Shown here: piece by piece, positions 52,303 to 64,000 of the stretch
Numbering within the stretch: the stretch's first letter is position 1
How the letters are laid out: each line of letters begins with the position of its first letter
Source: JAJVHZ01 sp041395385
Lineage (GTDB): Bacteria > Pseudomonadota > Gammaproteobacteria > JAJPIJ01
DNA: 64,000 bases
Direction of reading: 5' to 3'
NCBI GenBank assembly: GCA_041395385.1
Contig: JAWLAN010000007.1
Coordinates: 186,001 to 250,000, forward strand
The notes under the pieces: generated by a model
Database searches by the model: none
Seen by the model: the letters and a program-made list of their open reading frames with translations, nothing else
Told to the model about the DNA's origin: nothing
Position numbers and translations under genes: made by a program

Positions 52303-53601
52303 ATGAGCACACGTCGCAGTTTCTTTCACAAGGTCGGCGGCCTGCTGGCCGGGGCATGGATGGCGCGCGCGGCGACCGCCGGCAGCAACGGGCCGGTCGA
52401 ATCGACGCCGCCGCCGGCGGGCAACGCGGGCCACGCGGCGGTGGTCACGCCCGATGGCCGCACGCTGCCGTACCGGCTGAAGGACGGGGTGAAGGAGTTC
52501 CATCTCGTCGCCGAGGAGGTCGATCACGAGTTCGCGCCGGGGCTGCGCGGCCGATGCTGGGGCTACAACGGCAGCACGCCGGGCCCGACGATCGAGGCGG
52601 TGGAGGGCGACCGGGTGCGCATACTGGTCACCAACCACCTGCCGGAGTACACCTCGATCCACTGGCACGGCGTCCTGCTGCCCAACGGCATGGACGGCGT
52701 CGGCGGGCTGACCCAGCCGCACATCCGGCCCGGAGAGACCTACGCCTACGAATTCACGCTGCGGCAGCACGGCACGTGCATGTATCACCCGCACGCGGAC
52801 GAGATGGTGCAGCTCGCGGCCGGGATGATGGGCATGTTCATCATCCATCCGAAGGCGGCGGCGCCCGCGGTCGATCGCGACTTCGCCATCCTGCTGCACG
52901 CCTGGGCGATGCATCCCGGCACATCCCGGCCCGATCCCGCGGTGATGACCGACTTCGATCTCTGGACCTACAACGGCAAGGTGTTCCCGGCGACGGCGCC
53001 GCTGGTGGTGCGCACGGGCGAGCGGGTGCGCGTCCGCATCGGCAACCTGAGCATGCACGATCATCCGATCCATCTGCACGGGTTCCTGTTCGAGGTCACC
53101 GGCACCGGCGCGGGGCCGATCCCGGCGGCGGCGCGCTGGCCGGACGTCACGGTGAACGTGCCGGTCGGCGCCACGCGCGACATCGAGTTTCTCGCCGATG
53201 CCCCCGGCGACTGGCCGCTGCATTGCCACAAGTCGCATCACACCATGAACCAGATGGCGCACGACATCCCGAACCCGCTCGGCGTGGATCAGAGCGGCGT
53301 GGAGGATCGCGTCCGCAAGATCCTGCCGGGCTACATGGCGATGGGCGAGACGGGCATGGCCGAGCACAGCGCGCACCTGAACATGGCGGCGGGCGGATCG
53401 GGCGAGCATGCGCAGCACATGCACGGCGGCATGCAGGGGCCTCCCAACACCATACCGATGATGATGGGCGCGGGTCCGTTCGGCCCGATCGAGATGGGCG
53501 GCATGTTCACCGTGGTGAAGGTGCGCGACGGCATCGCGAGCTACGAGGACCCGGGCTGGTACCGCCATCCCGACGGCACGGTGGCCCGCCGGATCGCGTG
53601 A
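52303..53601 (+). CDS. Multicopper oxidase
   Basis: A 432-residue periplasmic copper oxidase. A twin-arginine-like signal (STRRSFFHKVGG) opens it. The copper-ligand motifs are present: IHWHGVLLPNGMDG, CMYHPHADEM, HDHPIHLHGF and LHCHKSHHTMNQM. A Met/His-rich segment near residues 350-395 (GMAEHSAHLNMAAGG; HMHGGMQG) is like the methionine-rich insert of CueO/CopA types. It should oxidise Cu(I) in the periplasm and works with the TolC-like gene upstream. Confidence 0.93.
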   Translation: MSTRRSFFHKVGGLLAGAWMARAATAGSNGPVESTPPPAGNAGHAAVVTPDGRTLPYRLKDGVKEFHLVAEEVDHEFAPGLRGRCWGYNGSTPGPTIEAVEGDRVRILVTNHLPEYTSIHWHGVLLPNGMDGVGGLTQPHIRPGETYAYEFTLRQHGTCMYHPHADEMVQLAAGMMGMFIIHPKAAAPAVDRDFAILLHAWAMHPGTSRPDPAVMTDFDLWTYNGKVFPATAPLVVRTGERVRVRIGNLSMHDHPIHLHGFLFEVTGTGAGPIPAAARWPDVTVNVPVGATRDIEFLADAPGDWPLHCHKSHHTMNQMAHDIPNPLGVDQSGVEDRVRKILPGYMAMGETGMAEHSAHLNMAAGGSGEHAQHMHGGMQGPPNTIPMMMGAGPFGPIEMGGMFTVVKVRDGIASYEDPGWYRHPDGTVARRIA

Positions 53602-53634
53602 GCGCCGGGGACCGGCGCGCGCGGCGACCCTTCG

Positions 53635-54500
53635 CTATTCCGGCGCCAGCCAGCGCACCTCGGCGCGGCCCTGGCGGTCGACCGCGAGGCGTTGATGCAA
53701 CCAGGGCAGCAGCTGCTGCAGCTCGGCGTCGAGCTGGAACGGGGGGTTGACGATGATCATGCCGGCCCCGTTCATGCCGAGCGGACTGTCGTCGGGCAGC
53801 ACGCACAGCTCCGCGCACAGCGCCTTCGGAGTCCCGGCCGCGACGATGCGGCGATGCAGGGCCGCCGCGGGCACCTTGGGCATGACCGGGTACCAGATGG
53901 CGTAGGTCCCCGTCGCCCAGCGCTGCAGGCCCTCGCGCAGGGCCGCCACGATGTGATCGATCTCCTCGCGGCGCTCGTAGGACGGATCGATGAGCACCGC
54001 GCCCCGGCGCTCGACCGGCGGCAGGTGCGACTTCAGCAGGTGGTAACCGTCGCCGCGCACCACCTGCACGCTGCGGTCACGGGCGAACTCCCGCTGCAGC
54101 AGCGGCGCCTCGCTGCTGTGCAGCTCACCGAGCACCATGCGGTCGCCGCCGCGAAGCAGGTGGCGCGCGATGCGCGGTGAGCCGGGATACCAGCGCGGCA
54201 CGGCGCCCGGATCGGCCATGCGGGCGGCGCCGCCGTTCAGCGCGGCGACCGCCTCGAGATAGGCGGTCACGGCCGCTGGCGCCGCGCGCTCGCCCCACAC
54301 CCGCGCGATGCCGGAGAGGAATTCGCGGTGCTTGCGGGCGGCCTCGGGTGCAGATCGTAGCGGCCGGCGCCGGCATGCGTGTCGGCGTGAACGTACGGCT
54401 TGTCCTTGCGCGCCAGCGCCTGCAGCAGCATCGTCAGCACGACGTGCTTGAAGACGTCGGCGAAGTTGCCGGCATGGAAGCCGTGGCGATAGCTCAGCAT
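53635..54500 (-). pseudogene. rlmJ: rlmJ with one frameshift (23S rRNA A2030 methyltransferase)
   Basis: The N-terminus (LSYRHGFHAGNFADVFKHVV) and the rest (EAARKHREFLSGIARVWGER; VLIDPSYERRE; NPPFQLDAELQQLLPWLH) are RlmJ but lie in different frames. The switch is near 54345, after GAGRYDL. The span is 866 bases, two over a multiple of three, so a single small indel explains it. RlmJ methylates A2030 of 23S rRNA and is dispensable in E. coli. It may be a sequencing error. DPSY replaces the DPPY of E. coli; I take this as natural variation. Confidence 0.85.
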
Positions 54501-54511
54501 GGCGGGAGGGG

Positions 54512-54614
54512 GGCGTGAATGGTGATTGGTAAGTGGTAAATCGTGAGTCGTGAGTCGTGAGTCGGGCTGCCAATCACCAATTACCAATCACCAATTACGG
54601 ATCACGCATCACGG
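54512..54614. repeat. Heptamer-type intergenic repeat element, copy 2
   Basis: This relative of the element at 10905-11071 has three GAGTCGT-type heptamers (54540-54565) and, on the other side, CCAATCACCAATTACC repeats. On the minus strand it begins at the stop of the TPR gene (54615), just as copy 1 begins at a stop codon. The two halves are partly complementary and can form a hairpin. It may act as a 3' terminator or as a mobile repeat. Confidence 0.8.
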
Positions 54615-55037
54615 TCACGAGGGCAGCTCGCTCAGGAGTATGTCGGCGCGGGTCATCATCTCGCTGTCGCCGGCCTCGGCGGCCAGGTGCAGGCCGCGCT
54701 TCAGCAGGTCGCGCGCCTCCTCGTAGTGCTCGAGCGCCGACTCCCGCTCGCCCATGCCGATGAGGATCGACTGGATCGGCAGCTCGTCGTGTTCGGCCAC
54801 CCGCAGCGCCTGATCGTAGTACTCCAGCGCCTGGTCGTTGTCGGGCGCAAAGTCGCCCAGGGTCTCCCACAGCACCGCGTGCTCGCGGCCCTCCTCGACG
54901 AGGGCCAGGCAGTACTCGCGCATCTCCTCGAACAGCTCCTCGAGGAGCTCCGGCGATCCCGCCTCGTGCGCGTCCTTCATGGCGACGGCGAGGTCATAGA
55001 GGCGGGCATGCACGTACTCGGGCAGATCCTCACGCAT
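54615..55037 (-). CDS. Small TPR-like helical protein
   Basis: A 140-residue acidic, helical protein with a TPR-like pattern (ALEYYDQALRVAEHDELP; ALEHYEEARDLLKRG). It has no signal or membrane segment. I do not recognise a function. It lies 48 bases after ettA in the same direction, so it may be co-transcribed with it, and it ends in repeat copy 2. Confidence 0.72.
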   Translation of the reverse strand: MREDLPEYVHARLYDLAVAMKDAHEAGSPELLEELFEEMREYCLALVEEGREHAVLWETLGDFAPDNDQALEYYDQALRVAEHDELPIQSILIGMGERESALEHYEEARDLLKRGLHLAAEAGDSEMMTRADILLSELPS

Positions 55038-55085
55038 GGCTCGTCCTCCCGTTGGCCGCCGTGCAGGCGCTCGAGGCCCGGGAAA

Positions 55086-56753
<1,668 letters not shown>

Positions 56754-56874
56754 GAAGAGTATTGCCTGCTGATCGTGAAAAACCGCCATTATCCTTGAGC
56801 GGACGCCGCGCTGAAAGCCCCTCTTGCTCGCTGGCGAGGCTCGGTCGACCGACCGGTTGAATACGGCACCGCGC

Positions 56875-57004
56875 GGCGGGTTGCCGGGTCCGGTGCGGCT
56901 ACCGCTCGCGGTACTTCCTGTACCGCTCGCTACCGCGGCGTCGTGCTCGCTGTCCCTGCTGCGCGCGCCGCCGAGGCGCGCCTCACCGGACCCGGCAACC
57001 CGCC
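56875..57004. repeat. Long hairpin repeat, copy B
   Basis: A perfect 21-base stem (56875-56895 and 56984-57004) encloses an 88-base loop that shares most of its sequence with the loop of copy A at 3020-3079. The arms share little with those of copy A yet are fully complementary to each other. It lies upstream of ettA, within the 340-base region (56754-57093) that also carries the ettA promoter and ends at the IS. Nothing else is seen there. Confidence 0.8.
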
Positions 57005-57093
57005 CATACCCCCTGCAGATCGTCAGCGTGCCGTCATTGGCGCCTTTGCCAACGGCAAGCATGGCATACGGCAGATCACAGAGGGCCCAGACT

Positions 57094-58416
57094 CTGAGCC
57101 ATCCCCACAAATAATGGATCAGAAACAAGGAGATAGAGGGTCTTAGAGGAACCTGCATGGGTTTTACGGATCAACGGGGTGTCAAAGCCATCCGGAGATC
57201 CCCATGCAGGCGAAGATAGTATTGCACAGAGTGTTGGAAGGGGCGTGCAAGCCAGGTACGCGGCACAGTGTGAGGCGCTGGAGGCGGCGGTCGGATCGGC
57301 GCTTCGGGGCCGTTGCCTGACGGTCACGGGGCTGGGCCGCTGGATGCAAGGCTCGGCGCAGGAAACACTGTATCAAGCGCGCCGACCGGCTGTTGTCGGG
57401 CCGCCACCTGCAGGGCAGGTGGTGGGGCTGTACGGCGCCTTGACCGGCTGGTTAGTGGGCTCGCAACCGCATCCGGTGTTCCTGATTGACTGGTCGGATC
57501 TGGACAAGGCGAAGCGGCATCAGGTGTTGCGCGCGGCGCTGGTGGTGGCAGGGCGGGCCTTGACGCTGTACGAAGAGGTCCATGGCCCGCAGACCGCGCT
57601 GAAGGCCGACACGCAGGAGCGGTTTCTGCAGCGATTGAAAGCGTTGTTGCCAGCCGGGTGCGTGCCGGTGCTGGTGACCGACGCGGGGTTTCGCACGCCG
57701 TGGTTCAAGGCGGTGGAGCGGATGAAATGGTACTGGGTGGCGCGCATTCGTCATCGCCATTTCGTGCGGTTGACGGCCAACGGTGGCGGTGTTGCAAGAG
57801 GCTGTACGTGAAGGCCGGGCGCACGCCGCGATGCCTGGGTTCGGCGTGGCTGACGCGCAATCAGCCGCACCGCTGCACGCTGGTACTCTTTCGTGGCCGA
57901 GCCCAGGGGGCGCCATCGTTTCAACGCCCACGGGCGACGCGCGCTGCGCCTACGGCGAAGCACGCCCGCAGTGCGCGCGAACCGTGGCTGCTGGGGACGA
58001 ATCTGCCGCCGAGTCATTTCCTGGCGCGCCGGGTGGTACGCCTCTATCGCGCCCGCATGCAGATCGAGGAGGCCTTTCGCGACCTGAAGAGCCCGCGCTT
58101 CGGGCTGGCGCTGGAACATCACCGCACGCGCAGCGCCGAACGGCTGGGCGTGTTGCTGCTGATCGCGGCGTTGGCCCTGCTGATTGCTCTGGCTGATCGG
58201 CACGGCGGCCCAGCAACGAGGCCTCATGCGCCAGTATCAAGCCAACACCGAGCGGCGGCGGGCGGTATTGTCGGCCGTCTTTCTCGGTATCCGCATCCTT
58301 GAACGCGGCGGCGAGACCTTCACCCTGGCGGAGCTGGCCGCCGCCTGGCACACCATCCACCTCATGAACGCCGCCTGCTGGGGCGAGGAGTCATGAAATT
58401 TGTGGGGATCCCTCAG
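57094..58416. mobile_element. IS4-family, IS10-like insertion sequence with 9-bp target duplication
   Basis: A 1323-bp element (IS10 itself is 1329). The ends are inverted repeats, 57094-57112 and 58398-58416, matching at 17 of 19 bases, beginning CTGAG..ATCCCC like IS10. The 9-bp direct repeats GCCCAGACT at 57085-57093 and 58417-58425 flank it. Nine bases is the IS10 value. It sits in the intergenic region upstream of ettA and beyond the RND pump end. Intact ends suggest the insertion is recent, which conflicts with the broken transposase. Confidence 0.88.
57204..58396 (+). pseudogene. IS10-like transposase with multiple frameshifts
   Basis: The protein can be followed as an IS4-family DDE transposase only by hopping among frames. 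MQAKIVLHRVLEGACKP is in frame at ATG 57204, GRCLTVTGLGRWMQG in another, KHCIKRADRLLSGRHLQ in a third, then PVLVTDAGFRTPWFKAV and YRARMQIEEAFRDLK. The DDE-type motifs (VTDAG; Y-x2-R-x3-E) are present. Four or more hops occur. The span of 1193 bases is not a multiple of three. The element cannot move itself unless these are errors in the sequence. Confidence 0.85.
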
Positions 58417-58448
58417 GCCCAGACTCCATTGGAATCGCGAGCGGCTCG

Positions 58449-61674
<3,226 letters not shown>

Positions 61675-61678
<4 letters not shown>

Positions 61679-62757
61679 GGCGCTGGCGCCGTTTCCGGCA
61701 AGGCCTGCTGCTTGTAACGAATACCCGCGGCGATGGGATCCGCGGCCACCCGTTCACCGGCGGCGAGTCCCGCGAGCACGGGGATCCGCGCCTCGGGAGT
61801 CGGCGTCCCGATGCGCAAGTAGCGGAAGCTGACGCGATCCTGTTCATCCAGCACGTAGATGCCGGTCACTTCGCTGCGCTGGACCACCGCCGAGGCCGGC
61901 ACCAGCACGCGCTCCTCCTCGCCGCTGGCGAAGGTCACCTTGACCAGCGACCCCGGGAACACCCCGTGCTCGCCCGCCGGCAGCGTCACCAGCACCCGGA
62001 ATGTGTGCGTGGCGGGATCGGCGTTCGGCGGCAGGCGCATGTCCGTGGCCTCCAGTGCCTTGCCGTCCGGCAGCACGATGCGCGCCCGGCGGTGTTCGCG
62101 CAGGGCCGAGATGTAAGTCTGCGGGACCTCGACCTCCGCGCGCAGCTGCTCGAGCGACAGGCCGGTCATGAGCGGCGCGCCGATCGTGGCGGTCTCGCCG
62201 ATCTCGATATGACGCTGCACCACGTAGCCGCTGTAAGGCGCGCGCACCTCGGTGTAGGTGGTGCCCTCGCGGGCCTCCTTCACGCCGGCCTCGGCGGCGG
62301 CCACGCGCGCCCGAGCGGACTCCAGGTTGGCGGCCGCAGTGTCGAGCGCGGACCTGGCGACCAGGGCGCGGTCGAAGATCTCCTTCGTGCGCTTGTAATT
62401 GAGCTCGGCCTCCGCGTAGCGCGCGCGCGCCTCGTTCACGGCGGCCTGCGCGCTGGACAGCCGCGCCTGCTGCTCGGTGGCGCTCAGGCGCAGGATGACC
62501 TGGCCCTGCTGCACGAAATCGCCGACGTCGAAGGCGATCTCCTCGACACGGCCGCTGGTCTGGGCCGCCACCGTCGACTGGTTGACCGCCTCCAGGACGC
62601 CGTCGAAGCTCACCTCGCGCGTGACGCGCTCGCGCGTGGCGGCTACGGCCTCGAGCGCGGTGGCCTCCTGCGCGGTCGCGCCGATCGCCTGCGCGGAGAG
62701 CAGCATCGCCAGCGCGATGCGCCGGCCTCGCAGTGATCCCATCATGACAGCCTCCAT
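61675..62757 (-). CDS. Efflux pump periplasmic adaptor (membrane fusion protein)
   Basis: A 360-residue RND-type adaptor. A signal peptide (residues ~1-27) is followed by the lipoyl/barrel-sandwich motif SGRVEEIAFDVGDFVQQGQV, a coiled-coil hairpin (residues ~95-165) and the beta-barrel domain (APYSGYVVQRHIEIGE). It would join the pump to an outer-membrane channel. It is coupled to the RND gene by an ATGA overlap and begins 20 bases after the DUF442-DUF2892 gene. ATGs at residues 5 and 6 are alternative starts. Confidence 0.92.
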
Positions 62758-62776
62758 GTGGCGGTATCCGCGCCGC

Positions 62777-63493
62777 TCAACGGGCCGCGGACGAGGCGCG
62801 GAAGGCGGCGCCGTAGGGGATCCCGAGACGCACCAGGATCCGCGCCAGCGGGCAGAAACCCGTGAACGACGCCTGCAGCATGTTGGCGCCGACGAAGGCA
62901 GTGAACCACAGCCACGCCGGGGAATGAAGCTGGGCGAGCAGCAGGCTCACCAGCACGAAGGCGCCAGCGAAGCGGAACACCAGTCGATCTACGCTGGCGA
63001 CGCTGGAGCAGGAGCGCGCCGCCGTGGCGGACCCCGCATTCGCGCCCGCGGTGTCACCCCGCATCACCGCAGCGACCGCGGGTTCCAGCGCCTTCAGGCC
63101 CGCGGCCCGACCCGCGGCGATGGCGGCCTGCGGATCACAGCCGTCCGCGAAGTAGGCCTTCAGCGCGAACAGGGCGCCGACGCGGTTGCCGCTGGCGCAA
63201 TGGACGACCGCCGGACGGCTCTCCGGATCGGACAGGATCTGCGCCAGTCGCAGCGCGTTCTCGCGCGTCAGGTCCTGCGCGCCCGCGACCGGGATGTGCT
63301 CGTAGCGCATGCCGAGCGAGGTCACCAGCGCATCCTCGTCGAACTTCTGCTCGCGGGCGGGACAGAGGTTGATCACCGTGCGCAATCCTCCCGCGTGCGC
63401 CTCGCGAAGCTCCTTCTCGGAGGGAAGACCGCAGGCAATGACGCCCTCGACGGGCTGGCAGGCGGCGGGCAGTGCTACGTGTTGCCATTTCAT
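62777..63493 (-). CDS. DUF442 (Blh-type phosphatase) fused to DUF2892 membrane domain
   Basis: A 238-residue protein. The N-terminal ~150 residues are the DUF442 phosphatase-like domain with the HCASGNR active-site loop (Cys-x5-Arg); the C-terminus has two membrane helices (FVLVSLLLAQ; FTAFVGANMLQASFTGFCPL) of the DUF2892 family. In Xylella and Agrobacterium DUF442 is the rhodanese/phosphatase-like part of Blh, an enzyme of the BigR hydrogen-sulfide operon. Here the metallo-beta-lactamase part is absent. Its regulator lies just upstream, 5 bases away. Confidence 0.88.
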   Translation of the reverse strand: MKWQHVALPAACQPVEGVIACGLPSEKELREAHAGGLRTVINLCPAREQKFDEDALVTSLGMRYEHIPVAGAQDLTRENALRLAQILSDPESRPAVVHCASGNRVGALFALKAYFADGCDPQAAIAAGRAAGLKALEPAVAAVMRGDTAGANAGSATAARSCSSVASVDRLVFRFAGAFVLVSLLLAQLHSPAWLWFTAFVGANMLQASFTGFCPLARILVRLGIPYGAAFRASSAAR

Positions 63494-63498
63494 GGATT

Positions 63499-63909
63499 TC
63501 AGTTTCCTCTTCGGGTTGACTTGGAACTCGCCGGTCTGGCGGGGTTCCGGGGCGGGGTGCAGCAGTACTTCTCGTGCAGCAGGTGCACGATGTCCATGGC
63601 CGCGCCGTCCGCCACGGAGTAATAGATCGTCTGCGACTCGCGCCGGGTGCGCACCAGCTTCTCGCGCCGGAGCACGGCCAGGTGTTGCGAGAGCGCGGAC
63701 TGCGACAGCGGTATGCGCTCGTTGAGTTCGCTCACCGACAGCTCGCCCTCCGAGAGCACGCACAGCATCAGCAGCCGGTGCGGATTGGCGAGCGAGCGCA
63801 TCAGGCGGGCGGCCGTGGCCGCGTGCCTGCGCATCGCGCGCGCGTCGATCTCCGGCGGCTGGGCGGCGCTGGAGGAATCGGCGGGAATGGCGGTCTCGGC
63901 TCGGTTCAT
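63499..63909 (-). CDS. bigR: ArsR-family regulator, BigR/SqrR-like
   Basis: A 136-residue winged-helix repressor. The HTH is ELNERIPLSQSALSQHLAVL and the wing follows (VRTRRESQTIYY). Two cysteines, near residue 55 (LMLCVLSEGE) and in the C-terminal HEKYCC, match the pair that forms a persulfide bridge in BigR and SqrR. It would release the operator when reactive sulfur is present and switch on the operon behind it. The ATG at 63909 is used since the upstream reading is AT-rich and unlike the family. Confidence 0.87.
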   Translation of the reverse strand: MNRAETAIPADSSSAAQPPEIDARAMRRHAATAARLMRSLANPHRLLMLCVLSEGELSVSELNERIPLSQSALSQHLAVLRREKLVRTRRESQTIYYSVADGAAMDIVHLLHEKYCCTPPRNPARPASSKSTRRGN

Positions 63910-63924
63910 AAATTCGAACTTGCT

Positions 63925-63952
63925 AAATAAGATAATGCTAATATACTTAATG
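63925..63952 (-). promoter_or_regulatory. AT-rich operator/promoter candidate of the bigR operon
   Basis: In otherwise GC-rich DNA, an AT-rich tract with an imperfect dyad (TAAGTATATTA..TTATCTTA on the minus strand) lies 16-43 bases upstream of the bigR start. AT-rich palindromes are the usual BigR/SqrR boxes. Binding is inferred; the -10/-35 assignment is unclear. Confidence 0.5.
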
Positions 63953-64000
63953 CAGGGCGGACCTGCAAGAGCCGCCCGTGATTCGAAAAGTTCCAATAGG

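Overview
The window is GC-rich bacterial DNA that is densely packed with genes. The gene set (RlmM, RlmJ, EttA, Rnk, MtgA, NhaR, the LptF permease, MetH, Kup, a MotAB stator, two sigma-54 activators) points to a free-living, motile gammaproteobacterium. I cannot name the genus from sequence alone. No rRNA, tRNA, CRISPR array or prophage was seen.

Layout. 1-2.9 kb: two tandem paralogous sigma-54 activators, the first cut by the window edge. 2.9-6 kb: a long hairpin repeat, a DMT exporter, a CnoX-like thioredoxin/TPR chaperone and a NhaR-type regulator with a LysR-type operator upstream. 6.5-8.9 kb: a compact bufferin-type RiPP operon (DUF2282 precursor, DUF692/MNIO enzyme, DUF2063 partner, DoxX protein), probably a copper-handling peptide system. 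8.9-18.6 kb: an SDR, a cyclase-family enzyme, then a translationally coupled GMC oxidoreductase and glycogen-debranching-type glucosidase, a large GH63-like glucosidase and an MFS carrier, which looks like one carbohydrate module. 18.6-29 kb: envelope and housekeeping genes, including kup, motAB with a good sigma-28 promoter, an APC permease, mtgA, rlmM and a glycosyltransferase. 29-33 kb: a phasin-like protein, a host-attachment-type protein, purE, a frameshifted purK and rnk. 33.4-38.9 kb: an SxtJ / DUF5989 / carbamoyltransferase / SGNH-hydrolase polysaccharide-modification module and an ABC exporter. 38.9-43.7 kb: small secreted proteins (glycine-zipper, His-rich, Met-rich), an RlpA-like protein and a TPR signalling protein. 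43.8-50.2 kb: metH, a GT2/LpxB-N pair and lptF. 50.2-53.6 kb: a copper module (Cys/His small protein, TolC-family lipoprotein, multicopper oxidase). 53.6-57 kb: frameshifted rlmJ, a TPR protein and ettA. 57.1-58.4 kb: an IS10-like element with intact ends and a 9-bp target duplication but a multiply frameshifted transposase. 58.4-63.9 kb: a BigR-like thiol regulator, a DUF442-DUF2892 fusion, a membrane fusion protein and a frameshifted RND pump, all in one operon.

Two families of structured repeats stand out. One is a hairpin with a shared loop but arms that differ between copies while staying self-complementary. The other is a heptamer-rich element that begins right after a stop codon. Four genes or elements (purK, rlmJ, the RND pump and the transposase) carry small indels in otherwise well-kept sequence. 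This may be real decay or may be assembly error, and that should be settled before any loss of function is claimed.
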